Numbered from the stretch's first letter, positions 1 through 6,190 are shown. The stretch is 6,348 bases of DNA from Fibrobacterales bacterium (GCA_025997455.1 BNUP01000125.1:1-6348), one strand, 5' to 3'. The notes: generated from the letters alone by a model not told the origin. Numbers and translations are program-made.

Positions 1-550
1 TTAAATCTCGCATGCCTACGAGTGCAATGGATGTGGGAAAGGCTCCAATACCTCTGACGGCAAAGCCTCCTCTGAGTTGCCGTAAAAAACTAATAAGAGC
101 ATCGCCTTCAAGAACATCCACCTCATCAAACAATACGATAAGCGGTTTAGGAGCCACGAGTTCAGACCAGTTTTGCAGAATATCGCTCAACATACTGCCG
201 GCATCGATACTCCTGACCTCCGGTTCAACTAATTTTTCCCACTTGGCAGATTCCTGAATAGCCTTGCAAACAGATGGTATGGCTCGTTCAATTTCCGGTA
301 CTCCCTGGCACCGTTCCACGCTCACATAGCAAGCCACCACCTCGCCGCTTGCGTTGAGTTCCCTTGCCCAACTTTGCAAAAAAGTAGTTTTACCGGTTTG
401 GCGTGGAGCGTGGAGCACCCAGTAGAGTTTGTCCCCGATATAACGGGAGAGTTGAGCACCCACCAGCCGCTCCTCTGGAGGGAGCATATAGTGGTCATCG
501 GGGTTGCAAGGACCTGTGGTGTTGAAAAAACGGACGGGGCGTTTTGGCAT
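1..550 (-). CDS. AAA-like ATP-binding protein, 3' end cut off by window edge
   Basis: Translating the minus strand from the ATG at 550-548 gives 183 residues with no stop before the edge. The N-terminus (FFNTTGPCNPDDHYMLPPEER, about residues 8-28) is the signature start of a widespread family of AAA-like ATPases. Walker A is APRQTGKTT at 48-56, with Ala in place of the usual first Gly. Walker B is LIVLFDE at 137-143. A sensor-1-like strand SIALVGMRD lies at 174-182. ATP binding and hydrolysis follow from the motifs. The substrate or cellular role of this family is not known to me, and the C-terminal part is outside the window. The gene begins 27 bases after the stop of the broken glycosyltransferase fragment on the same strand. 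A TATAAT box sits in that gap (572-567), but I see no good -35 and no clear Shine-Dalgarno. Its GC content is clearly higher than its neighbours: three sampled 60-base lines total 99 of 180 G+C. This is consistent with a separate origin. Confidence 0.85.
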   Translation of the reverse strand, partial: MPKRPVRFFNTTGPCNPDDHYMLPPEERLVGAQLSRYIGDKLYWVLHAPRQTGKTTFLQSWARELNASGEVVACYVSVERCQGVPEIERAIPSVCKAIQESAKWEKLVEPEVRSIDAGSMLSDILQNWSELVAPKPLIVLFDEVDVLEGDALISFLRQLRGGFAVRGIGAFPTSIALVGMRDL

Positions 551-577
551 TAGCGTAAATGTAGAAATTATAGATGT

Positions 578-970
578 TTATTGTTTAATTAACTCCACTA
601 CTTGCTCTGCTTTATCTGCCCAGTCGTTTTGCAATGCTATTTCCTTAGCCTGGCGGGTAAAAGCGGGGTCGTCTTTTACTGTCATTGCTTTTTTTAGTTG
701 CCACACAAATTCCCCATGGCTGTCGCTTGCAAACACCGGTGCATAAACGGTGCAATTTGGCATATCGCTTGTAACCACGGGCTTGCCGCAGGCAAAATAC
801 TCAAACAATTTAACGGGTATTCTATTTTTGATGTTCCAAAAATATGGGATAATCGCTATATCGAACGATTTTATCACGGCGGGCACATCGGCATAATCCA
901 CTTCGCTTAGCAAAAACAAATTGGAAAACTGTCCAAATAATCCGCTCCATAATATCATCTTTGGTAACAA
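578..970 (-). pseudogene. C-terminal fragment of a GT4-type glycosyltransferase
   Basis: This open frame has only a TTG (970-968) as possible start. It encodes 130 residues whose family-like part begins at about residue 15 (nt 928): FSNLFLLSEVDYADVP, then DIAIIPYF (37-44) and PVKLFEYFACGKPVV (52-66). This is the typical nucleotide-sugar-binding C-lobe of GT4 glycosyltransferases, with the conserved Glu of the K-x-x-E-Y motif at residue 57. The whole N-terminal Rossmann lobe and the first part of the C-lobe are absent; GT4 enzymes are usually 350-400 residues. The frame overlaps the upstream transferase fragment by 149 bases in another frame, and that fragment belongs to a different family. 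A plain frameshift therefore cannot rebuild one protein. I read it as the tail of a gene whose front was deleted, or as an assembly joint. It is unlikely to be active by itself. Confidence 0.75.
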
Positions 971-1631
971 AATAAGGAATGTAAACTAATAAATCCGTGT
1001 AGTGTTGTAGTTTTTTAGCGTAAAAATCGGGATGAACTGAGGTTATTTTATTAAGTTCATCATAAGGATTCATTATAAAAATTACATCGGGTCTTCGCTC
1101 CTTAAAATCGTATTTGCGATAGTCTATGAGTTTATATTTATTTGAATAATCCGCAACGCCGTTTAACTTCATATTGACAAGCGACCCATTTTGTGCTCTG
1201 TCAAAATATGGTATAGGAATAAAATACGCATCGCATTGCGGGTCTGATTCTGCCTCAAAATAAACACTCTCAAAGCAGTCACTCATATTTGCCTCGTAGC
1301 AACAGAAGGCGACTTCTATTTTATTTGGTTGTATTTTATTTGTTTCGTATTTAAGTTGATAAACTTGGTCTTTTATTTTAGCGTGGTCAATATTACCAGA
1401 TTTATTTTTTATATCTGATAAAAGTTTTGAAAACTCCGCAAATTGCTCGGTAATTTTACTCTCTTTTGCTCCTACTGTGCTCAAAAAATCCACAATGCCG
1501 CTAATAAATTCGAGTATTTCGTCTATGAATGCATTACGGGTATTTTCCGAAGACTGTTTTTTTAGTTCTATGGTTGCTTGTTTTAATGTTTCAAGCAATT
1601 CTAATATGTTTTGTTTGTGTAAATTACGCAT
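822..1631 (-). CDS. Truncated CDP-glycerol glycerophosphotransferase-like protein (N-terminal part)
   Basis: The ATG at 1631-1629 opens a 269-residue frame. Residues 1-100 are charged and helical, with Leu/Ile-Lys-Glu patterns and probable coiled coil. Residues about 104-226 match the N-lobe of a family often named CDP-glycerol glycerophosphotransferase-like: EVAFCCYEANMSDCFESVY, CDAYFIPIPYFDR (133-145), YRKYDFKERRPDVIFIMNPYD (171-191, shown here only as landmarks), SVHPDFYAKKL and DLLVYIPYFVTKDD (213-226). After Asp226 (nt about 954) the resemblance ends abruptly. The last 43 residues are the out-of-frame reading of a GT4 glycosyltransferase C-lobe. The catalytic C-terminal half is missing, so any product is probably inactive. 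Intact relatives are thought to act in cell-surface glycopolymer synthesis, which is inference from the family name. The gene is AT-rich: three sampled 60-base lines total 53 of 180 G+C. A hairpin and a G13 tract lie just upstream. Confidence 0.7.
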   Translation of the reverse strand: MRNLHKQNILELLETLKQATIELKKQSSENTRNAFIDEILEFISGIVDFLSTVGAKESKITEQFAEFSKLLSDIKNKSGNIDHAKIKDQVYQLKYETNKIQPNKIEVAFCCYEANMSDCFESVYFEAESDPQCDAYFIPIPYFDRAQNGSLVNMKLNGVADYSNKYKLIDYRKYDFKERRPDVIFIMNPYDELNKITSVHPDFYAKKLQHYTDLLVYIPYFVTKDDIMERIIWTVFQFVFAKRSGLCRCARRDKIVRYSDYPIFLEHQK

Positions 1632-1632
1632 C

Positions 1633-1654
1633 GCTTACCATCCCGTTGGTAAGC
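1633..1654. promoter_or_regulatory. Perfect 8-bp hairpin at the start codon of the truncated transferase
   Basis: GCTTACCA (1633-1640) and TGGTAAGC (1647-1654) are perfect reverse complements around a 6-base loop. On the minus strand the loop reads ACGGGA, and the ATG of the transferase fragment follows the stem after a single base. GGGA in the loop is the only Shine-Dalgarno-like tract, about 9 bases from the start. The structure could present or hide the ribosome binding site. It could equally be a small dispersed palindrome. Confidence 0.5.
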
Positions 1655-1686
1655 CCAAATTTGCTCGCTAAAAGTTTATTGTTCGC

Positions 1687-1699
1687 GGGGGGGGGGGGG
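1687..1699. repeat. Homopolymer run of 13 G
   Basis: Thirteen consecutive G lie in the divergent intergenic region, about 56 bases upstream of the truncated transferase start. Such tracts are prone to slippage, either in the cell (phase variation of promoter spacing) or in sequencing, so the exact length should not be trusted. Confidence 0.9.
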
Positions 1700-1700
1700 C

Positions 1701-1741
1701 ACTCGATCGAATATGCCTCGCGTGCGAGGCGAGTATGACAA
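1701..1741. repeat. REP-like palindromic repeat unit
   Basis: GCCTCGC-GT-GCGAGGC (1715-1730) is a perfect 7-bp stem with a 2-base centre. It is followed by GAGTATGACAA. On the minus strand this reads TTGTCATACTCGCCTCGC..., which resembles the TGTCATACCCGTGCC repeat found downstream of the OmpA-like gene at 6108-6136. The identical nine-base tail GTATGACAA occurs in both (1733-1741 and 6128-6136). This suggests one dispersed family of palindromic intergenic repeats in this genome. Confidence 0.55.
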
Positions 1742-1763
1742 ATTGTAGGGGCGACCATTGCCG

Positions 1764-1845
1764 AATTGGTCGGCTATACTTATTGTCCGACATTGTATAT
1801 ACAGATTATCACAATGTCTTTTTAATTGGTCGGCTATACTTATTG
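1764..1845. repeat. 22-bp perfect direct repeat, 60-base period
   Basis: The 22-base sequence at 1764-1785 (AATTGGTCGGCT...TTATTG) recurs exactly at 1824-1845. The 38 bases between the copies (1786-1823) carry most of the left arm of the 158-bp inverted-repeat element. If one 60-base period is removed, GGGCGACCA (1749-1757) and TGGTCGCCC (1844-1852) become the arms of one compact palindrome. A 60-base insertion or duplication into an older palindromic repeat would explain this. Confidence 0.8.
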
Positions 1846-1955
1846 GTCGCCCGACATTAATTGGAGACGAATGAGGGGGTAGCGAGCAACGAAGTGCGAG
1901 CGAGGGGGAATAAGTATCATCGCCCTATTAAAAAGAAATTGTGATAATCTGTATA
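1798..1955. mobile_element. 158-bp MITE-like element with 29-bp inverted ends
   Basis: The end at 1798-1826 (TATACAGATTATCACAAT...) and the end at 1927-1955 (...ATTGTGATAATCTGTATA) are reverse complements over 29 bases with one mismatch (1816 against 1937). The pairing continues inward after a partly matching 9-base gap: ATACTTATT (1836-1844) pairs with AATAAGTAT (1909-1917). The result is an imperfect stem of about 47 bp with a 64-base loop. The loop holds an AGCGAG...GCGAGCGAGGGGG purine-rich stretch. No protein is encoded. The outermost TA on each side could be a TA target duplication, as made by IS630/Tc1-mariner-type elements. That assignment is inference, and a structured RNA or a non-mobile cruciform remains possible. 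Confidence 0.5.
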
Positions 1956-2065
1956 AGTCTTGGCGATAAACCTCCCCCGCAGGCTTATGGATATATTTTT
2001 GCAACCCAAACATTTCGGGTGCAAATATAGAAAAATTAAATCGCAATTGCAAGGGTTCAATTTTG

Positions 2066-2071
2066 TATATT
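2066..2071 (+). promoter_or_regulatory. Possible -10 box (TATATT) for the surface-protein operon
   Basis: TGTATATTA at 2065-2072 region places TATATT 11 bases before the ATG at 2083, so transcription from it would give a very short or nearly leaderless mRNA. The same TGTATATTA string occurs at 6244-6252 ahead of the transposase start. TTGCAA at 2047-2052 is only 13 bases upstream, too close for a normal -35. This is weak evidence from sequence alone. Confidence 0.3.
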
Positions 2072-2082
2072 ACCCGCGTATT

Positions 2083-4758
2083 ATGGCTTTTCTCAGGTAT
2101 GTGCTGTTTTTTGTATTGTTGTGCTTTTCGTTTGGGAAGGCGCAATTACCTGATTTTCAGATTTCTGCAAATCCGTCAACAACGGTCATTTTTGGAGAAT
2201 TGGTTACGCTTTCGGTTTCTCCTCAAGTGGGAAATTTCATTTGGAGTAATTTGGAAAACGATCAACTCGGCACGGAATATACACTTTCTCCCAAGTTAGC
2301 AGTTAATCCTACGAGCGAAACATCTAAAACATATAGGGCGACCAGAGATGATGGTGAAACAGACGAAATAACCATTACTTATAAACCGCGCCCCTCATTT
2401 ACCGTTACATTTGATTTAAGCGGAGGAGCAGGCACTGAACCGTCACCGCAATTAATTCTAAAAGACAGTTTAGCAAAAGAACCTCCGAGTGCTGGTATCA
2501 CAAAAGTCGGATACACATTTGAAAAATGGAATTTTAATTTCAACACACCAATAATCGCAAACATTACGATTTCTGCAAAATGGAAAATCAATACTTACAC
2601 GGTCAGTTTTGCGGGAGACGGAATTTTGAGCGGAAGTGTTCAAAGTCAAACGATAAATTACAATGAACTCGCTACTGCCCCAGATCCGCCGCCGAGCAGA
2701 ACGGGATATGATTTTGAATATTGGGAACTTGCAGGTTCGCAGTTTGCATTCACCACTCCTATAACGAGCAATTTAGAGTTAAAAGCGAAATGGAAACCGC
2801 AAAAAAAAGAAGTGTCTTTTGAAGGTATAAGCGAAAAACAAACAGTGGATTTTAACGGGAATGCTAATCCGCCTAAAGCAAACCCCACAAAAGTCGGCTT
2901 TACATTTGAAAAATGGAATTTTAATTTTGCAACTCCAATTGTAAAGGATACATTGGTAAAAGCGAATTGGTCGCCAAACGAATACACTATTAACTTTGAT
3001 TCGGAGGGTGGAACTCCTGCACAAACAAATAGAAAAGTAATTTATGGAGAGGCAATCGGGACTCTGCCGATTCCAACAAAAAACTATTACGAGTTTAAGG
3101 GGTGGTTCACCGAAAAAGACGGACAAGTCACTCAAATATTTGACTACAATACATACAGCGTTGCAGGCAACACAACCTTTTACGCAAAATGGGAATTTGT
3201 TAAAGGCGGGCGACCCACAGCCGCACTTTTAAACGGAGCAATTCCACCCGGATTAAAATACAACGCGTTACCGATTGCACCTATTTTAATTTCGCAAAAG
3301 GCAGGAATAACCGGCACGCTTGGAACAATTACAACTCTATATAACGGTTCGCAAACTCCGCCAACCAACGCAGGAACTTACTCCATCGGTGCATTTATAG
3401 CAAAGAGTCCGACAGGGGATTACGATTCGGCAACGGTTGCACTCGGCTCGCTCATAATCGGCAAGGCTGATATAACTCTTTCTATAACTTCAGCAAGTGC
3501 AGAAAACAAGGTGTATGACGGCACAACTGTGGCAGTTGCAACGGTAAATTTTAATTCTCTTCTTGTTAACGATGTTGTTTCAAGAGGAGATTATTCTTTG
3601 AAAGCGAATTTTGCAACAGCGAATGCCGGAAATGACATTGCGATAAATGGAACCGTTTCTTGGAATCCTTCGAGTTTATTGTATAACAATTACAATCTGC
3701 AAACGCTCCAATTTGGAACTGAAATTGGTGCTGTTGCAAATATTACCCGTGCAATAGGAATTTTAGAAATTACCGCACCAAAACTTTACGAACTTTCAAA
3801 CCCGACAATGCCGAGCATAAAGCAAAAAAATAATTTTGTGAGAGATGAGGATGTTATTTTTGAATATAAAAAAGAAGGCGGTGAATACTCCTCGCATTTG
3901 CCCAATCGCATAGGTAATTGGTCGGTGCGGGCAACTTTGGCAGAAACCGGCAATTACAGCGGTGCGGCGGACTCTGCAAATTTTGAGGTTGCAAGGGGAA
4001 ACGCAACAACCATAATTCATAATATATCGTTTTCGAGTGTGGGTTTTGCGGAAGATTCGGTATTTTTGAACGGTGCAGACAAAGGCGATGGCGAAAATGA
4101 GAATAGCAATTTAACTTATAAGTTAAAAAAATATTTTGTGGCGGGGAGTTCAAGTCCATTGTGCCAAACTAAAAGAGCAGACAGTACCGAAATTTTTGTG
4201 ACTGTTAAGGAACCGGATATAATTTTGAAAATCGGCAATGTTCCGCAAAAGAGTGAGGTAAATGCAGATGGTTTTGATGTTTATAGCATTCCCTTTGGAT
4301 TTGGAAAACCGGGTTTAGATACGCTGATATACAGCCTACTTTCGCGAGACGGAATTTACGCCGAGAGCGATACTCTTTTGATAGAAACGCCCTTGCAGTT
4401 TGAAAGCGTTATTGGGCAAAAATGGAACAATGTCCTTTATGTGAATAATAATTCTCTGAAAAACGGCGGTTATAAATTTACTGAATTTGAGTGGTTCAAA
4501 AACGGAATTTCATCGGGAATTTCACAGTTCTACTCCGCAGGCAAAACGGCAACGGATATTTTAAATGCCGCAGATACCTACAAAACTACAATGTTTTATT
4601 ATGGTGTGGGCGATTCAAAAATGCGTATCTCTACTTGTGAAGGGAACTCGATTGTAAAAGATAATGAACCGTTGCTGCAAAAAATATTATCGAAAAGTTA
4701 TACCGTAAAAGGCGAGGTTGTTAAAGAAAAAGCATTTGGGGTTTATTTTGAGAAATAG
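2083..4758 (+). CDS. Secreted multi-domain repeat protein (InlB B-repeats, MBG/YDG-like modules)
   Basis: The frame is open from a TTG at 1960, but the ATG at 2083 is chosen because it starts a clean signal peptide: MAFLRYVLFFVLLCFSFGKA, with cleavage probably before Gln21. The mature protein brings the total to 891 aa. Modules in order: an Ig-like segment (about 22-104); four InlB/Listeria-Bacteroides-type B-repeats, each ending in a KAxW-type motif (about 105-168, 169-239, 240-299 and 300-371); an MBG-like module (about 373-463); a YDG-like module with NKVYDGTT (about 462-558); a second MBG-like module (about 560-643); and a C-terminal region. The C-terminal region includes QKWNNVLYVNNNS, GGYKFTEFEWFKNG and STCEGN, a module seen in FCB-group surface proteins. 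It ends in SKSYTVKGEVVKEKAFGVYF. No catalytic motif, LPXTG or canonical type IX sorting domain is visible. An adhesin or cell-surface scaffold role is inference. No Shine-Dalgarno is visible. The downstream OmpA-like gene overlaps its last 11 bases. Confidence 0.85.
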   Translation: MAFLRYVLFFVLLCFSFGKAQLPDFQISANPSTTVIFGELVTLSVSPQVGNFIWSNLENDQLGTEYTLSPKLAVNPTSETSKTYRATRDDGETDEITITYKPRPSFTVTFDLSGGAGTEPSPQLILKDSLAKEPPSAGITKVGYTFEKWNFNFNTPIIANITISAKWKINTYTVSFAGDGILSGSVQSQTINYNELATAPDPPPSRTGYDFEYWELAGSQFAFTTPITSNLELKAKWKPQKKEVSFEGISEKQTVDFNGNANPPKANPTKVGFTFEKWNFNFATPIVKDTLVKANWSPNEYTINFDSEGGTPAQTNRKVIYGEAIGTLPIPTKNYYEFKGWFTEKDGQVTQIFDYNTYSVAGNTTFYAKWEFVKGGRPTAALLNGAIPPGLKYNALPIAPILISQKAGITGTLGTITTLYNGSQTPPTNAGTYSIGAFIAKSPTGDYDSATVALGSLIIGKADITLSITSASAENKVYDGTTVAVATVNFNSLLVNDVVSRGDYSLKANFATANAGNDIAINGTVSWNPSSLLYNNYNLQTLQFGTEIGAVANITRAIGILEITAPKLYELSNPTMPSIKQKNNFVRDEDVIFEYKKEGGEYSSHLPNRIGNWSVRATLAETGNYSGAADSANFEVARGNATTIIHNISFSSVGFAEDSVFLNGADKGDGENENSNLTYKLKKYFVAGSSSPLCQTKRADSTEIFVTVKEPDIILKIGNVPQKSEVNADGFDVYSIPFGFGKPGLDTLIYSLLSRDGIYAESDTLLIETPLQFESVIGQKWNNVLYVNNNSLKNGGYKFTEFEWFKNGISSGISQFYSAGKTATDILNAADTYKTTMFYYGVGDSKMRISTCEGNSIVKDNEPLLQKILSKSYTVKGEVVKEKAFGVYFEK
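2500..2927 (+). repeat. Near-identical DNA copies within B-repeats 1 and 3
   Basis: Bases 2500-2540 and 2887-2927 agree at 38 of 41 positions, including an exact 26-base block (2515-2540 and 2902-2927). Both encode TFEKWNFNF. The offset is 387 bases (129 codons), so the copies are in frame. Repeats 2 and 4 are much more diverged at the DNA level. This fits recent duplication or gene conversion between alternate repeats. Confidence 0.85.
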
Positions 4759-6100
4759 ATTTCTGTTTGTTTTATTTCTAACAGTTGCGGGACACGCCCA
4801 AGTTTTAGAAGGCGATTTTCATTATGGATTCGGCACGAGCGAACTTGCATTTAACAGCGTTCCGGGATTTGCAGTTTCTTTTTACCCCGTAAAAAATTTC
4901 GGTGCATCCATAGGTTTGGAATACGCATTTCATTGGGTTACCAAAAACGATGAAAATTTGAGCGGAACAAATAGCATAACAACCGACAGCGAAGGTGATT
5001 CTCTTGTTTTCAAATATGCAATGGCGAGTTATGAGGAAGAACGGTTTGCAAAAATTCTGCAAATTCCGATTTTGCTAAAATATAACGGAGAAGATTTTTA
5101 CACTTCTGCGGGTGTGAAAATAGGAGTTTATCAAAATGCAACCGTTAAATCAACTTACGAAAATTTAAGTACGGAGGGTTATTACCCGCAATACGATTTA
5201 ACTTTAACCGCTCCGAGTTATCAGGGTTTCGGTGCACAAAACGACTCTTCTTTCAAAATAAAAATTAAAACTAAGTCGTTAATTATGCTTGCACTTGAAG
5301 GCGGAATTAAATATAAACTCACCGATAATTTTTACTTGTTCGCGGGATTATTTGCCGACTACTCTTTTAACAAGGGATTTTCGCGAGACCTTCCTCCGTT
5401 TGTAGAGAGAGTTGAAAATCAGGTTGGAGCGGATTTGCGGGTCAGTGACGGCTGGAGCAATTGGCGTCCTTGGACACTCGGCGTGCAATTGAAAATTGCG
5501 TTTAAGGGAAAAATAGATAAAGATGAGAATGAGAAAAATAAAGATGATATAAAAGAAAAAAATATTGCACTTAAAGATACTAACCACAATGTTGCAGTGA
5601 TTGAAAAAAAGTCACCGCCTCCCGTTATTACAAACGCACTTGAACCGCAACCCACACAAAGTGTTGCTCCGCCGCACCTGAATATTGTGTTGCCGACAGA
5701 TACCGTATTTTCAATTCCCGAACTCCCCGCTTTTTTATTGGGCGAACCGCAATTTGTATTCTATTACCCTGAAAATCGAACAAGTCCAAGCGATTCTCTG
5801 CACTTAAAAATTATTGCGCAAATTGCCGACTCTATGCGTGCCTCTGTGCACACCTCTATGAGTAGTGACGCAAAACCGCAAAATTTGCATTGTGTAGGTT
5901 ATTCCGAAAACCTCGCCTCTGCTTTTGCCGCTTATGAATCTGCACACCAACGCGCGATTCGCATTCGCTACACACTCTCAACATTTTACGGCATAGACAA
6001 AAACAGAATATTCACATATTCTCAAGGCTCAAAAATTCCGCCCCACCGCACAAACGCCGCCGAAAGCAACAACAGAGCTGAGTGTTATTTGATTCCCTAA
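4748..6100 (+). CDS. Outer-membrane beta-barrel protein with OmpA-like C-terminal domain
   Basis: The open frame reaches back to a TTG at 4718, but the TTG at 4748 is preferred. It gives a compact signal peptide (M-RNRFLFVLFLTVAGHA, cleavage before Gln18), and a GGGG at 4738-4741 lies 6 bases upstream. No ATG is available near the N-terminus. The product is 450 aa and overlaps the preceding gene by 11 bases, which suggests translational coupling. Residues 20-256 show alternating hydrophobic/aromatic strands (FAVSFYP, GASIGLEYAF, FYTSAGVKIGVY, NFYLFAGLFADYSF, WTLGVQLKIAF), typical of an 8-10-stranded barrel. A Lys/Glu/Asp-rich then Pro-rich linker covers 257-331. Residues 332-450 resemble an OmpA/peptidoglycan-binding domain: VGYSEN at 383-388 stands where VGHTD is usual, HQRAIRIRYTL (400-410) corresponds to LSxxRAxxVxxyL, GIDKNRI follows, and AESNNRAECYLI replaces the NRRVEI end. 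The key Arg402 is kept, while the His and Asp of the HTD motif are replaced. It likely links the outer membrane to the wall, or supports the repeat protein made by the upstream gene. Confidence 0.82.
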   Translation: MRNRFLFVLFLTVAGHAQVLEGDFHYGFGTSELAFNSVPGFAVSFYPVKNFGASIGLEYAFHWVTKNDENLSGTNSITTDSEGDSLVFKYAMASYEEERFAKILQIPILLKYNGEDFYTSAGVKIGVYQNATVKSTYENLSTEGYYPQYDLTLTAPSYQGFGAQNDSSFKIKIKTKSLIMLALEGGIKYKLTDNFYLFAGLFADYSFNKGFSRDLPPFVERVENQVGADLRVSDGWSNWRPWTLGVQLKIAFKGKIDKDENEKNKDDIKEKNIALKDTNHNVAVIEKKSPPPVITNALEPQPTQSVAPPHLNIVLPTDTVFSIPELPAFLLGEPQFVFYYPENRTSPSDSLHLKIIAQIADSMRASVHTSMSSDAKPQNLHCVGYSENLASAFAAYESAHQRAIRIRYTLSTFYGIDKNRIFTYSQGSKIPPHRTNAAESNNRAECYLIP

Positions 6101-6107
6101 GGTTTGA

Positions 6108-6131
6108 ATACTCGTGTCGGGGCACGGGTAT
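6108..6131. repeat. REP-like hairpin just after the OmpA-like gene
   Basis: ATACTCGTGTC (6108-6118) pairs with GGCACGGGTAT (6121-6131) over 11 positions, two of them G-U, around a 2-base centre. It begins 8 bases after the stop at 6098-6100. On the minus strand it reads ATACCCGTGCCCCGACACGAGTAT, the form of a common dispersed TGTCATACCCGTGCC repeat. There is no T-run after it, so it is not a classic intrinsic terminator, though it may protect or attenuate the operon transcript. Confidence 0.6.
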
Positions 6132-6168
6132 GACAATGCATCCAAGATTCGCCTGCACGGGAATGACA
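6132..6168. repeat. Second REP-like unit (GTCATTCCCGTGCAGGCG type)
   Basis: The minus-strand reading TGTCATTCCCGTGCAGGCGAATCTTGG matches the well-known form of dispersed repeats built on an ATTCCCG...CGGGAAT hairpin. Here one arm has lost its CCG: ATTC (6147-6150) and GAAT (6161-6164) pair around GCCTGCACGG. The unit is therefore a degenerate copy, placed in tandem with the hairpin at 6108-6131. Confidence 0.5.
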
Positions 6169-6178
6169 TAAAAGTATT

Positions 6179-6186
6179 CCCCCCCC
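6179..6186. repeat. Run of 8 C
   Basis: Eight consecutive C close the REP-rich stretch. It is a second mononucleotide tract in an intergenic region, beside the G13 run at 1687. Its length may be unreliable. Confidence 0.85.
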
Positions 6187-6190
6187 GTTA

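Noticed and set aside
1764..1845. CRISPR-like repeat pair
   Set aside because: There are only two copies of a 22-bp repeat, the spacer takes part in a larger inverted repeat, and no cas gene is nearby.
1960..2082. A 41-residue N-terminal extension of the surface protein from a TTG
   Set aside because: It has no ribosome site, starts beside the inverted-repeat element, and would bury the clear signal peptide that begins at the ATG at 2083.
1840..2145. Minus-strand open frame of 101 codons in the intergenic region
   Set aside because: It runs through the hairpin element and the start of the surface-protein gene, and has low-complexity basic composition with no recognisable motif.
2658..3135. 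Minus-strand open frames opposite the B-repeats
   Set aside because: They mirror the repetitive coding strand (for example KLKFHFSNV twice, opposite TFEKWNFNF) and have no independent support.
4718..4747. Earlier TTG start for the OmpA-like protein
   Set aside because: It adds a basic 10-residue stretch before the signal peptide without a better ribosome site. The TTG at 4748 gives a normal signal peptide.
4680..4758. Type IX secretion C-terminal sorting domain on the repeat protein
   Set aside because: The tail after the Cys-containing module is only about 25 residues and lacks the usual sorting-domain motifs.
5348..5655. Hydrophobic minus-strand frames that resemble membrane segments
   Set aside because: They are the antisense of the Lys/Glu/Asp-rich linker (AAA/GAA codons read as TTT/TTC), an artefact of composition.
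6108..6131. Intrinsic terminator after the OmpA-like gene
   Set aside because: The stem is present but no T-tract follows on either strand, and the sequence fits a dispersed REP-like repeat better.
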